NCBI GenBank assembly: GCA_022241475.1
Contig: JAKOMT010000006.1
Span: forward strand, 73,780-137,779
Reading direction: 5' to 3'
Origin: Microvirga sp.
GTDB taxonomy: Bacteria; Pseudomonadota; Alphaproteobacteria; Rhizobiales; Beijerinckiaceae
Length of the DNA: 64,000 nucleotides
In this document: in pieces, positions 38,458 through 46,986 of the stretch
Numbering within the stretch: the first letter of the stretch is position 1
How the letters are laid out: every line of letters begins with the position of its first letter
Made by a program: the position numbers and the translations under genes
Notes under the pieces: model-generated
Told to the model about the DNA's origin: nothing
Database searches by the model: none
Seen by the model: the letters and a program-made list of their open reading frames with translations, nothing else

Positions 38458-39660
38458 ATGTCGCAATCATCGACGCCGCCGCGCAGCTGGCTGTTCACGA
38501 GCGAATCCGTTTCCGAAGGTCATCCCGACAAGATCTGCGACCGCATCTCGGACGAGATCGTCGACGCCTATCTGGCGGCCGATCCGGCCTCCCGCGTGGC
38601 CTGCGAAACCCTGACGACGACGAACTTCATCTGCATCGCGGGCGAAGTCCGCGGACCGGCGGGCGTGCTGGAGACGATCGAGGAGCGCGTGCGCGACGCG
38701 GTTCGCGAGATCGGTTACGAGCAGGACGGCTTCCACTGGAAGCACAACGAAATCGTCGTGAAGCTGCACGCGCAATCCGCCGATATCGCGGTCGGGGTCG
38801 ACGCCGCCGGCGAAAAGGACGAAGGCGCGGGCGACCAGGGCATCATGTTCGGCTATGCGTGTCGCGAGACGCCCGAGCTGATGCCTGCGCCGATCATCTA
38901 CTCGCACCGCATCCTGCAATCGATGGCGGAAGCGCGCCGCTCAGGCGTCGAAAAGCTGCTCGGACCGGATTCGAAGAGCCAGGTCACCCTGCGCTACGAG
39001 GGCGGCAAGCCGGTCGCCGTCGATTCGGTGGTCGTCTCGACGCAGCACGACGCCTCGATCGATCAGGCGGCCGTCGCCGAGATCGTCAAGCCCTACATCC
39101 GGAACGCGCTTCCCGCAGGCTGGAACTGCCCGGCGGATCGCCTCTTCATCAACCCGACGGGACGGTTCGTCATCGGCGGGCCGGACGGGGACGCCGGCCT
39201 CACGGGCCGCAAGATCATCGTCGACACCTATGGCGGCGCGGCGCCCCACGGCGGCGGAGCCTTCTCGGGGAAGGATCCCACCAAGGTCGACCGTTCGGCG
39301 GCCTACGCCGCGCGCTATCTCGCCAAGAACGTCGTGGCGGCGGGGCTCTCCGACAAGTGCGTGATCCAGCTCGCCTACGCCATCGGCGTGTCGGACCCCG
39401 TCGCGCTCTATGTCGAGACGTTCGGCACCGCCAAGATCGACACCGACAAGATCCAGGCGGCTCTGCGCGAGATGGTCAAGCTCACCCCGCGCGGCATCCG
39501 CGAGCGGCTCAAGCTCAACCGCCCGATCTACGCCCGCACGGCCGCCTACGGCCATTTCGGGCGCGAGGCCCAGAAGGACGGCGGCTTCTCGTGGGAGAAC
39601 ACCGACCTCGCCGACGAACTCGCCCGAGCCTTCGGCGCCCGGGCGCAGAACGCGGCCTGA
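38458..39660 (+). CDS. metK: S-adenosylmethionine synthetase
   Basis: The 400-residue enzyme makes SAM from methionine and ATP. Motifs present: [32 protein letters not shown], and the P-loop-like [19 protein letters not shown]. As three SAM molecules are used per betaine made, its position after the methyltransferase gene suggests a shared operon to supply SAM under osmotic stress. It may be the only metK or a second, dedicated copy; this cannot be told from the window. Confidence 0.96.
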   Translation: MSQSSTPPRSWLFTSESVSEGHPDKICDRISDEIVDAYLAADPASRVACETLTTTNFICIAGEVRGPAGVLETIEERVRDAVREIGYEQDGFHWKHNEIVVKLHAQSADIAVGVDAAGEKDEGAGDQGIMFGYACRETPELMPAPIIYSHRILQSMAEARRSGVEKLLGPDSKSQVTLRYEGGKPVAVDSVVVSTQHDASIDQAAVAEIVKPYIRNALPAGWNCPADRLFINPTGRFVIGGPDGDAGLTGRKIIVDTYGGAAPHGGGAFSGKDPTKVDRSAAYAARYLAKNVVAAGLSDKCVIQLAYAIGVSDPVALYVETFGTAKIDTDKIQAALREMVKLTPRGIRERLKLNRPIYARTAAYGHFGREAQKDGGFSWENTDLADELARAFGARAQNAA

Positions 39661-39688
39661 TCGGCTGACGCAGCTCGAACTGAAAACT

Positions 39689-39725
39689 AACAACCCCCGC
39701 GATCATCGCGATCGCCGGGGTTGTT
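39689..39725. terminator. Bidirectional terminator between metK and the SLOG gene
   Basis: A long inverted repeat (AACAACCCC / CGGGGTTGTT outer stem, GCGAT / ATCGC inner stem) lies 28 bases after metK and directly abuts the convergent SLOG gene stop. T-rich runs flank both sides. Confidence 0.85.
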
Positions 39726-40286
39726 CTAATTGAACATGCCGAGTTGCTGAGGGGCTAGCTCAGCCAATCGGCGTGGAATATCGATTTTGCGCTCGGCATC
39801 CTCACGAGCTTCCGGCGACATGAACTCGAGCAAGGCTTCGAGTTGCGAACTTTCACCCACTGCACGAAACGCCTTGGCCTTGTTGACGAAGACATATGTC
39901 TTTTTTCCTCGCGAGAGCAGTTCGAGCACGTTCTTCAATGTGCCCACGCTGCGCGAATCCCAGATCATGAGGCCATAATCCGCCTCTTCCGCCATGGCGA
40001 CGTCTTTCGCTGTGAAAAACGCGCGCGTTCCGGGTGCGGCATCGGCCTCGATCGGCGTCACGACCCAAGCCCCGAGATTATTACGCGGCTTCGAACCGCT
40101 GCAATAGACGACCACATTTTTCGCCCGTCTTTCGACGAGATAGCTCTGGACCGAAGAATCGACGCCATCCGCGTCACCGACGGCGATGCGCAGGTTTTGA
40201 TCGACAATCGTGTCGATCCGTTCCTTGACCCGCTCGTCGAGCTTCTTGATCTTGATCGAACCGGCGATGAATACCGTGGTCATCAC
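39726..40286 (-). CDS. SLOG/DprA-like nucleotide-binding protein
   Basis: The 186-residue protein starts with a Rossmann-like strand (TTVFIAGSIKIKKL) and has AVGDADGVDSSVQSYL (residues 35-50), close to the GxAxGxD motif of SLOG-type folds (DprA, YpsA, DUF2493), which bind nucleotides or nucleotide-derived signals. A second conserved-looking strand, ADYGLMIWDSRSVGTLKNV, fits the nucleotide pocket. The upstream phosphoribosyltransferase gene ends one base before its start, so the two are coexpressed. Base use is less GC-rich than in the flanks. The function is not established. Confidence 0.7.
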   Translation of the reverse strand: MMTTVFIAGSIKIKKLDERVKERIDTIVDQNLRIAVGDADGVDSSVQSYLVERRAKNVVVYCSGSKPRNNLGAWVVTPIEADAAPGTRAFFTAKDVAMAEEADYGLMIWDSRSVGTLKNVLELLSRGKKTYVFVNKAKAFRAVGESSQLEALLEFMSPEAREDAERKIDIPRRLAELAPQQLGMFN

Positions 40287-40287
40287 G

Positions 40288-40863
40288 TTACGTCCAGGTT
40301 AGCGTGGCGACATAGATCTTTGCCACTTTAGGGTACGTTCGCAGCATTGAACAAGCCGCTTCGAGCGTCGCGCCCGTATCGAATAAATCGTCGATCAACA
40401 GCAAATTCGATTTCCCGTCAGGAAGAATATCGTCGACGACAAGCCGCCCGGCAAGGAGAGCAAGTTTTTTCTCGCGGTCCTTCTCATCCTTGAGCGATGA
40501 CCCGGCGTTGCTCGTCAATAAATTTTCGATGCACGGTACGCTGAGGAGGTTCGCAACAGCTCGCGCGAGCTCGGTAACCGGCTGCCGTGCCCTGTATGTC
40601 GAGGGGGGCACTGGCAAAACAAAATCAATTTCCGGAAAATTGGGTACGGCATGCTCATACAAAGCGGCTGCCAGCGCCGGGACATGCGACCAAGCCTTTC
40701 TATACTTCAGTTGGAATAGTGCTTCGCCTATCTCGGTTCGCTCAGTTTCGAACTGAGGATGCCCGAATTCATTGTCGCCGGTGTAGGTGCTACGAATCTT
40801 GTGCTTGTCGAGCGCGACGCCCCGCGTCCATACCCCGTCAAGCGCCTTCAAACAGACTTTCAT
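40288..40863 (-). CDS. ComF-like phosphoribosyltransferase
   Basis: A type I phosphoribosyltransferase of 191 residues. The PRPP-binding loop LLLIDDLFDTGATLEAA is at residues 154-170 and VLPVPPSTYRARQPVTELA precedes it, as in ComF proteins, but the N-terminal Cys4 zinc finger of ComF is missing; in its place is a unique N-terminal segment (MKVCLKALDG to FGHPQFE). The pair with a SLOG-like protein suggests making or processing of a nucleotide-type signal. An AT-rich promoter lies at about 40885-40920. Confidence 0.75.
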   Translation of the reverse strand: MKVCLKALDGVWTRGVALDKHKIRSTYTGDNEFGHPQFETERTEIGEALFQLKYRKAWSHVPALAAALYEHAVPNFPEIDFVLPVPPSTYRARQPVTELARAVANLLSVPCIENLLTSNAGSSLKDEKDREKKLALLAGRLVVDDILPDGKSNLLLIDDLFDTGATLEAACSMLRTYPKVAKIYVATLTWT

Positions 40864-40884
40864 GCCAAAAACCTCTGCTCAAAA

Positions 40885-40920
40885 AGCAATTTTAAATATA
40901 TTCTATTTTTTAAGATCAAC
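40885..40920 (-). promoter_or_regulatory. AT-rich promoter region of the PRTase-SLOG unit
   Basis: A run of A/T (AATTTTAAATATATTC and TTTTTTAAG) just upstream of the PRTase start, markedly different from the surrounding DNA. Exact -35 and -10 boxes are not fixed. Confidence 0.4.
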
Positions 40921-41007
40921 TAAAAAGCCTCGGCGAAGCCAGCGCTTCCATGCCAAAAAATAAAATGCGCTTCCGAGAACGCCGTCTTCGGACGTTGGGG
41001 ACTGAAG

Positions 41008-41433
41008 TCACTCATCCGCTGGCGGCACCAGCGGATTCCAGACGATCTCCCAGACGTGTCCGTCGGGATCGCGAAAATACCCGGCGTAGCCGCCGTAGAA
41101 GGTGTACTGCGGCGACTTGATGATCTCCGCGCCCGCGCGCCGCGCCGCCTCCATCGTTTCGTCGACCTCGCCCTTGCGCGAGACATTGTGTCCGATAGTG
41201 AACGCCGTCGACGAGACGGGGGGCTTCGGCAGCCCGGTGTCGAAGGCGATGTCGTCCTGCGCCCAGATCGCGAGCTTGAGCCCGCCTGACAGATCGAAGA
41301 AGGCGACCGCGCCATGCTCGAACTCGCGACCGACGACGCCGTCGGTCGGCAGGCCGAGCCCGTCGCGATAGAAGGCGAGCGATCGTTCGAGATCTGCGAC
41401 GCCGAGCGTGAGGACGGAAATGCATGGTTTCAT
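41008..41433 (-). CDS. VOC-family protein (glyoxalase/bleomycin resistance type)
   Basis: A 141-residue single-domain-pair VOC protein: N-terminal half LTLGVADLERSLAFYRDGLG, C-terminal half with GGYAGYFRDPDGHVWEIVW, the Glu of which is a usual metal ligand. Substrate is unknown; such proteins act as isomerases, dioxygenases or drug-binding proteins. ATG 41433 has AAGG at a good distance; 41439 is the other option. Confidence 0.88.
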   Translation of the reverse strand: MKPCISVLTLGVADLERSLAFYRDGLGLPTDGVVGREFEHGAVAFFDLSGGLKLAIWAQDDIAFDTGLPKPPVSSTAFTIGHNVSRKGEVDETMEAARRAGAEIIKSPQYTFYGGYAGYFRDPDGHVWEIVWNPLVPPADE

Positions 41434-41609
41434 GGGCATGCCTTGCGGTTTTGACCGGAGCGATGCGAACCTCGGTTCGTGGGGCCTTCGCCGACTTTGA
41501 TCGAAGATCCTTCTGAGCGAGCGTCGGGCGAACCTCGCTATCGCGACTGTGACAGGAAACGCCGATTCCCGCATTGCTAGGCGGCCCGAGCGGCAATAGC
41601 TCATAGAGC

Positions 41610-43043
41610 ATGGCCTTTTCGCTCGCGTTCCCCATCGGTCCCGTGCTGTTCCTTGACGACGTCGAGAACGGCCGTTTGCGGCTGTCCGCGCTCTTCATCA
41701 CCGCTAAGGGGGATCAGCCGGCCCCGGTCGAATTGGGGACGGAGACGGCCCGCGCCGAATTGCTGGCGGACTACGAAAACGCCACCGTCTGGCGCGCCCG
41801 GTTCTCGCTGCCGGCCGATCGATCATCCGCCTATGCGTGGAACGGCGAGAACTACGAGATCGCGGGCGATCTCACGGGCGATCTGCGCCTCGCCTATGTC
41901 TCCTGCAACGGCGAGGAGGTGGGCGACATGGATCGCGAAGGCTCCGAGCGCAACGCCATGTGGGCGCGTTTGCGCGAAGAGCACCGCCGCGAGCCCTTCG
42001 CGCTCATGCTGCACGGAGGCGATCAGGTCTACGCCGACGAGGTCACGCGGGGACACGAACTCAGCCACGACTGGCCCGACCGGGCGCCCAGAGATCCGTC
42101 GCGGGCGGCGCTCAATGATCTCCGGCGACATTTGCGCGAACGCTTTTTCGAGCGCTACGCCGCGCTCTACGCAGCGCCGGAACTGGCGTGGCTGGCCGCG
42201 CGCACGCCCTCGCTCATGCAATGGGACGATCACGACATCTGCGACGGGTGGGGGTCGCTGCGCCGCTCGCGAACCTATTCGCCGGTGGGCCAGGCGTTGT
42301 TTGCGGCGGCGCGGGAGAGCTTCCTGATCCTCCAGCATGCGACGACGGAGGGCGACCTGCCCGCCCGCTTCGCCGACCCGTCGGGGGAGCATCTCGGCTG
42401 GAGCGTCCGCGCTCCCGGCCTGCGCATTCTGGCCCCCGACCTGCGATCGGAGCGGACGCGGCGCAACATCATGGGGCCCGGCGGCTGGGCGATGATGGAG
42501 GCGGAGGCGAAGCGAGACGCGCAGGGGCATACGCTGCTGCTGTCCAGCGTTCCGCTGCTCGGTCCGCGCCTGTCGTTGCTGGAAGCGCTGATGGTGGTGA
42601 TCCCGCGGATGCAGGAATACGAGGACGACCTGCGCGACCAATGGCAGAGCCGGGCGCACCGCGAGGAGTGGCGCCGGATCCTGCGTCTCGTGCGCGACAT
42701 GGCGCGCCGGGACGGCCATGACCTGACGGCCGTCTCCGGCGAAATCCATCTGGCCACGCGCGCCGTGATGGATCTCGGCGACGGGCTCCACCTCAATCAG
42801 CTCGTGGCCTCCGGCATCGCCCATCGGGCGCCGCCGAAGGGATGGGCGCGTTTTCTCGGCGCCCTCGCCTCGCTGGGCGAAGATCCGCTGCCCGATCATC
42901 CGATCAGGATCGCGCGCCTGCCCGGGCAGAGCGCCCGCTACGTCGCCGAGCGGAACTATCTGCTCCTCGAACGGTTTTCTGGCGACTGGCAGGCGCGTTG
43001 GGATCTGGAAGCGAGCGGGAAGACCGAGCCCCTCGCACTCTGA
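41610..43043 (+). CDS. PhoD-like alkaline phosphatase-family metallophosphoesterase
   Basis: The 477-residue protein has the metallophosphatase motifs YVSCNG, LHGGDQVYADE, QWDDHDICDGWGS and AVSGEIHLATRA in the right order for the PhoD group, which hydrolyses phosphodiesters with Ca/Fe. Unlike exported PhoD there is no Tat signal at the N-terminus (MAFSLAFPIGPVLFLDD), so a cytoplasmic location is likely. It is followed 35 bases later by a MgtC-family gene on the same strand. Confidence 0.85.
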   Translation: MAFSLAFPIGPVLFLDDVENGRLRLSALFITAKGDQPAPVELGTETARAELLADYENATVWRARFSLPADRSSAYAWNGENYEIAGDLTGDLRLAYVSCNGEEVGDMDREGSERNAMWARLREEHRREPFALMLHGGDQVYADEVTRGHELSHDWPDRAPRDPSRAALNDLRRHLRERFFERYAALYAAPELAWLAARTPSLMQWDDHDICDGWGSLRRSRTYSPVGQALFAAARESFLILQHATTEGDLPARFADPSGEHLGWSVRAPGLRILAPDLRSERTRRNIMGPGGWAMMEAEAKRDAQGHTLLLSSVPLLGPRLSLLEALMVVIPRMQEYEDDLRDQWQSRAHREEWRRILRLVRDMARRDGHDLTAVSGEIHLATRAVMDLGDGLHLNQLVASGIAHRAPPKGWARFLGALASLGEDPLPDHPIRIARLPGQSARYVAERNYLLLERFSGDWQARWDLEASGKTEPLAL

Positions 43044-43078
43044 TCGCCATATTCAGCGCTCGCGTCACGGAGTTCGTC

Positions 43079-43816
43079 ATGACCCCCGACAGTTTTCTGG
43101 ACGCGTTGCGAGACGCCGACGTGATGATCCCGCTCGTCTGCAGTCTCGTCGCCGGCGCCCTGGTCGGCCTGGAGCGTGAATATCAGGGCAAGCCCGCGGG
43201 GCTGCGAACTCATGCGCTGGTCTGTTTCGCGTCCGCGCTGATGACTTTGCTCGGGCTCAGGATGTCCGAATGGACGGCGGACCTCCCGGTGGGCACCGAG
43301 ATCGTTTCGGATATGGCGCGGATGCCGCACGCGATTTTGACCGGGATCGGGTTTCTCTGCGCGGGCGTGATCTTTCGGGAAGGCGCCACCGTGCAGGGGT
43401 TGACCACTGCGGCGTCGCTCTGGCTGACGGCCGCGCTCGGCATCGTCTTCGGCGCAGGATTGGTGGAGCTAGCGACGATCGGAACGGGGATCGCGCTGCT
43501 TGTTCTGGTCTTGTTGCAGGTGGTGCAGTGCTTGATGCCGGCCAAGCCGGAAATCCGCCTCGAAGTCGCCGTTTCTCTTGACAGCAGCTATGACGGCGCC
43601 GCCCTGACGTCCGATCTCGCGGCGGAAGGGCTTCAAGTCACGTCGATGGCCGCTCGCCAGGACAGCGCCAGCGGATTGCGGCGATACGTCATGCTCGCAT
43701 CCGGCACGGACAGGAGCATCGACGTCGATCGTCTCCTGAGGACGCTGCAACGGGGCGGCGCGATGCAGGAGGTCGCCATCAGTCCGCTGATCAATGATCC
43801 CGAGGCTCGAGCCTGA
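43079..43816 (+). CDS. MgtC/SapB-family membrane protein
   Basis: A 245-residue protein with the family's N-terminal helices (SLVAGALVGLEREYQGKPAGLRTHALVCFASALMTLLG) and GIGFLCAGVIFREGATVQGLTTAASLWLTAALG, followed by a soluble ACT-like C-terminal domain of about 80 residues. Short quoted motifs: GLEREYQGKPAGLRTH and GAGVIF-like GFLCAGVIFREG. MgtC-type proteins inhibit F-type ATPase and help survival at low Mg2+ in Salmonella; roles of environmental homologues are less clear. Confidence 0.9.
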   Translation: MTPDSFLDALRDADVMIPLVCSLVAGALVGLEREYQGKPAGLRTHALVCFASALMTLLGLRMSEWTADLPVGTEIVSDMARMPHAILTGIGFLCAGVIFREGATVQGLTTAASLWLTAALGIVFGAGLVELATIGTGIALLVLVLLQVVQCLMPAKPEIRLEVAVSLDSSYDGAALTSDLAAEGLQVTSMAARQDSASGLRRYVMLASGTDRSIDVDRLLRTLQRGGAMQEVAISPLINDPEARA

Positions 43817-43829
43817 CGCATGCGCGGTT

Positions 43830-44170
43830 GGGGTCGATGACGTTCGATCACCCCCCGGACGGGCCGCCGTCCATGCCGCGGCCGCCCATACCCATGCGCG
43901 ATGGTCGGCGGCCCCGGACAGGACGGCGGCAAGTCGGTCTACGTCGCGGTGGACGATCTCGACGCGCTCTACGAGCGGGTGAAGGCCTCGGGCGTCACGA
44001 TCGAGCAGGAACCCGTCCAGCGCGATTACGGCGGCCGCGAATTCATCTGCCGCGACCCGGAAGGCAACGTCTGGTGCTTTGGCGGATATTGGCCGATGCT
44101 GGTCAGCACGCCCTGCCAGGAACTGAAATCGAAAAAGCGCATGTCGGGCCTCCTGCCGGATCGCCCGTGA
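43830..44170 (+). pseudogene. VOC-family protein, N-terminally truncated remnant
   Basis: The C-terminal half of a glyoxalase-type protein is readable from 43901 (SVYVAVDDLDALYERVKASG and YGGREFICRDPEGNVWCFG). Ahead of it, in another frame, GSMTFDHPPDG and MPRPPIPMRDG look like the middle of the same family. The first half is missing. The gene probably lost its N-terminal part together with the neighbouring DUF1428 gene in a deletion. Confidence 0.6.
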
Positions 44171-44176
44171 CATTAG

Positions 44177-44215
44177 CGTGGGCACGGCGCCGACGAATCC
44201 CGTGATGCAGGTCAT
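44177..44215 (-). pseudogene. DUF1428 gene, 5' remnant
   Basis: Directly after a strong AGGAGG ribosome binding site on the minus strand (about 44218-44228), ATG 44215 starts MTCITGFVGAVPT. This is close to the first residues of DUF1428 proteins, after which similarity ends. Confidence 0.5.
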
Positions 44216-44333
44216 GATCGTTCCTCCTCTTTCAACAAAGGTCAGCCTGTTTCGTGGCGAATTTTTGCGCCGCTCGCCGGCGGCGTTCGAGGTCGAGTCA
44301 AGCGAGAGACGCGCGCCCTTGCGGAGCGTCCCG

Positions 44334-44975
44334 TCAGGGGCCGTCGATAGTCGATCGCCTCTCGGCGCCGTCCGGGGAATAGTCGAGCAACGCCGTGCCG
44401 CTCGCGAAGATGCGGTGGCCGGTCAGGGTGAGTCCGAGCGGCTCGGCGAGCCCTTCGAACAGCGTCGCGCCCCGCCCGATGGCGACGGGGTAGATCATGA
44501 TCTGAAGCGTATCGATCAAACCCTGCGCGGCGAGGGCGCGCACCAGTTCCCCGCTGCCGAGGATGGTCATGTCGGGACCCTCCTCGCCCTTGAGCGCGCG
44601 AAACGCCGCGAGCGCATCGGACCCGACGATCCGCGCGGGCCCCCAGGGCGCCTCGCGCAGGCTGGTCGAGACGACGATCTTCTCGGCCCGGTTCATTCCG
44701 GCGGCGATCGCGGGCATCCTCTCTTCGGCCAGAGGAAGCGTCCAGAACGCCGCCATGTGCTCGTAGGTGCGCCGCCCGAAGACCAGAACGTCGCCCCGCG
44801 CGATTTGCTCCTCGGAAAAGCGGAGCTCCTCCGGCCCGTGGCGATTCCACGAGATGTCCTCGTCGGGCCCTTTGTAGAAGCCGTCGGCGGACTGGAACGT
44901 GAAACTGGAGAGGCGGCGGGGCGCCGTCTCGCCGGCGCGCGATTCCTCGCTCGAGGAGGCGAGGGGGGCGCTCAT
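44334..44975 (-). CDS. Dihydrofolate reductase-family protein (RibD C-terminal domain)
   Basis: The 213-residue protein has the RibD_C/DHFR-like fold: an N-terminal LSSFTFQSADGFYKG, GDVLVFGRRTYEHMAAFW, then MTILGSGELVRALAAQGLID and IMIYPVAIGRGATLFEG. These proteins are NADPH-dependent reductases of unknown substrate. The start overlaps the stop of the upstream VOC gene by four bases, forming an operon with two VOC genes facing the MarR regulator. Confidence 0.88.
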   Translation of the reverse strand: MSAPLASSSEESRAGETAPRRLSSFTFQSADGFYKGPDEDISWNRHGPEELRFSEEQIARGDVLVFGRRTYEHMAAFWTLPLAEERMPAIAAGMNRAEKIVVSTSLREAPWGPARIVGSDALAAFRALKGEEGPDMTILGSGELVRALAAQGLIDTLQIMIYPVAIGRGATLFEGLAEPLGLTLTGHRIFASGTALLDYSPDGAERRSTIDGP

Positions 44976-45511
44976 GCGCGCGCCGTTCCGCTGACGGGGG
45001 AGGCCCCCCGCCGAGCGGCCTCGATCGTCGCGACGTCGATCTTGCGCATCGTCATCATCGCGTCGAAGGCGCGCTTGGCCTGATCGCCGCCCGCCGCCAG
45101 CGCATCCGTCAGGACGCGGGGCGTGATCTGCCAGTTCATCCCCCAGCGGTCCTTGCACCAGCCGCACTCGCTTTCCCGCCCACCGTTTCCGACGATCGCG
45201 TTCCAGTAGCGGTCGGTCTCCTCCTGATCGTCGGTCGCGATCTGGAAGGAGAACGCTTCCGATTGCGGAAAGATCGGACCTCCGTTCAGACCGAGGCAGG
45301 GAACGCCGCAAACGGTGAACCGCACCGTCAGCACGTCCCCCGCCTTGCCCGCCGGGTAGTCGCTCGGGGCGCGGTGGACGGACGTCACCTCGCTGTCGGG
45401 AAAGGTCGCGGCGTAGAAGCGGGCCGCTTCCTCGGCGTCTTTGTCGAACCAGAGACAGATGAGCGCTTTCGGGGTCGTCCCTTCGGCGTCGGGCGCGGTT
45501 GAATTCGTCAT
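44972..45511 (-). CDS. VOC-family protein, PhnB/3-demethylubiquinone methyltransferase-like
   Basis: A 179-residue protein with ICLWFDKDAEEAARFYAATFPDSEVTSV and the family signature GWCKDRWGMNWQITPRVL. Despite the Pfam name, such PhnB-like proteins are VOC-fold enzymes without proven methyltransferase activity. Middle gene of a three-gene leftward unit; translationally coupled to the DHFR-like gene. Confidence 0.9.
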   Translation of the reverse strand: MTNSTAPDAEGTTPKALICLWFDKDAEEAARFYAATFPDSEVTSVHRAPSDYPAGKAGDVLTVRFTVCGVPCLGLNGGPIFPQSEAFSFQIATDDQEETDRYWNAIVGNGGRESECGWCKDRWGMNWQITPRVLTDALAAGGDQAKRAFDAMMTMRKIDVATIEAARRGASPVSGTARA

Positions 45512-45544
45512 GGCTTCATCCTCGAATGGCGCGGGATGGGGCGA

Positions 45545-45946
45545 TCAGGATTGCGCGCCGGTTTGCAGGATCCCCCACTTGATCCCGAACGGATCTTCCA
45601 GAAGTCCCCAATCGTCGCCCCAGAACTGCCGCTCGTAAGGCGCGAGCGTCTTGCAGCCCGCCGCGACGGCGCGGTCCCACCAGGCTCGGCCATCCTCGAC
45701 CACGAGCTGCAGGTGGCCGAAATTCGTCGACGGCGCCGGACCCCCGCCGACATGGTCCGTCATCATCAGGCAGCCGCCGTTGACGCCGATCTGGGCGTGC
45801 ATGAGACCCGCCGCGCCGTCCGGCATCGGCATGCGCCCCATCTCGGTGGCCGCGAAAGCGCGGACGTAGAAATCGCAAGCCTCGCCCGACCGGCCCGCCA
45901 TGGCCAGGTAGGGGACGACGCCCCGCATCGGATTCGCTTCCGGCAT
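45545..45946 (-). CDS. VOC-family protein (PhnB-like)
   Basis: The 133-residue protein begins VVPYLAMAGRSGEACDFYVRAF and ends WGLLEDPFGIKWGIL, a PhnB-type glyoxalase fold with GGCLMMTDHVGGG in the middle. First gene of a leftward unit of two VOC genes and a DHFR-like gene. Its promoter region is shared with the divergent MarR gene and contains the palindromic site at 45992. Confidence 0.88.
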   Translation of the reverse strand: MPEANPMRGVVPYLAMAGRSGEACDFYVRAFAATEMGRMPMPDGAAGLMHAQIGVNGGCLMMTDHVGGGPAPSTNFGHLQLVVEDGRAWWDRAVAAGCKTLAPYERQFWGDDWGLLEDPFGIKWGILQTGAQS

Positions 45947-45991
45947 CTGTCTGTCCTCCTGCTGCGGCAGATCGATGTTGCGCTTGGCTAT

Positions 45992-46011
45992 TTACTTTGA
46001 TATCAAAATAA
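45992..46011. promoter_or_regulatory. Palindromic MarR-type operator
   Basis: TTACTTTGAT followed by ATCAAAATAA forms a 20-base palindrome with one mismatched pair and a perfect 12-base core (TTTGATATCAAA). It sits between the divergent VOC operon and the MarR gene and ends one base before the MarR start codon. Confidence 0.8.
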
Positions 46012-46012
46012 A

Positions 46013-46465
46013 ATGCGCGACGCAATCCCCGACATTCTGCCCCGTGAGACGGTTCTGAACATCCGCGACACCTGCCTGTGTCTCGCCACCCAACGGGCGG
46101 CGCGCAGGTTGGCGCGCCGCTTCGACGCGGCGCTTCGCCCGTTCGGGCTGACGAACGGTCAATTCTCCCTGATGGTGGCGCTCAACCAGCCGGCGCCGCC
46201 GCCGATCGGACGACTGGCGCCCTTCCTCGGCATGGACCCCTCGACCCTGACGGCCGCGGTGAAGCCGCTGGCGCGCCGGGGGCTGCTCAGCGTCGAGCCC
46301 GATCCCGACGATCGCCGATCCCGCAGGCTTCGCATCACCCCCGAAGGCGTGGCGCTGATGCGCGAGGCTGTTCTGGTCTGGCGCGACGCGCACGCCGACC
46401 TCGACGCGGGTCTGGAAGCGGGCGCGGCGGACGCGCTACGCCGGGGCCTCGCGCAGATCGCGTAA
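46013..46465 (+). CDS. MarR-family transcriptional regulator
   Basis: A 150-residue winged-helix regulator: FGLTNGQFSLMVALN (helix 2), IGRLAPFLGMDPSTLTAAVKPLARRGLL (recognition helix) and the wing EPDPDDRRSRRLRITPEG, with Asp-Arg typical of MarR. It likely represses its own gene and the divergent VOC/DHFR-like operon through the palindrome at 45992. No ribosome binding site precedes ATG 46013, as the operator occupies that position, so the mRNA may be leaderless. Confidence 0.9.
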   Translation: MRDAIPDILPRETVLNIRDTCLCLATQRAARRLARRFDAALRPFGLTNGQFSLMVALNQPAPPPIGRLAPFLGMDPSTLTAAVKPLARRGLLSVEPDPDDRRSRRLRITPEGVALMREAVLVWRDAHADLDAGLEAGAADALRRGLAQIA

Positions 46466-46512
46466 CGTGAGACCGGGCGGCGCCAGACCCGTCATCGGAT
46501 GCGAGAGCCGCA

Positions 46513-46965
46513 TCAATCCTCGATCGGAGGGGCGGCTGCCTCCGCAATTCCATCCTCCGCCATCCGGCGGCAGGCTTCGTCGAATACGGCGGTGTCGAGA
46601 TAGGCGTGCAAGCTGACGACCTTGCCCCATCGCATCCGCACGACGTGGACTCCGTTATTGAGATAGGGCTCCGCATTCGCCAACACCGCGCTGTCGGACC
46701 ATTCGACGGTGACTGTCGTGTCCCACGGCCAGCCCGAGACGGCCACGTGCTTGACCTCGAAGTCGAGGTTGCGGTTCAGGCGAAACAGGCGTTCGAACCA
46801 TTTCCTCATCGCAGGTTTCGTGCGCCGGACGCCCCCGATCGGGCCGGAGCCCGAAAAGACGTGTTCGAACCGTGGAGCCATGCCCGCCAAAGCGACCTCG
46901 TAGTCCCCGCGGTTCAGGGCCTCGAATACGCCGCGCACCTTCCGGTCGACGATGAAATGGTACAT
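46513..46965 (-). CDS. NTF2-like (SnoaL-like) protein
   Basis: The 150-residue protein fits the SnoaL/NTF2-like cone fold: VRGVFEALNRGDYEVALAGMAPRFEHVFSG at the start and VHVVRMRWGKVVSLHAYLDTAVF near the end. Members are isomerases, hydrolases or binding proteins; the substrate is unknown. Together with the 69-residue membrane protein upstream it lies divergent from a TetR regulator and is probably its target. Confidence 0.8.
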   Translation of the reverse strand: MYHFIVDRKVRGVFEALNRGDYEVALAGMAPRFEHVFSGSGPIGGVRRTKPAMRKWFERLFRLNRNLDFEVKHVAVSGWPWDTTVTVEWSDSAVLANAEPYLNNGVHVVRMRWGKVVSLHAYLDTAVFDEACRRMAEDGIAEAAAPPIED

Positions 46966-46986
46966 TTCCTGGTCCTCCCTGGAGCG

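Noticed and set aside
43469..44215. A 248-codon minus-strand protein starting MTCITGFVGAVPT
   Set aside because: Only the first 13 codons resemble a real family (DUF1428). The rest is antisense to a VOC remnant and mgtC and shows no family features.
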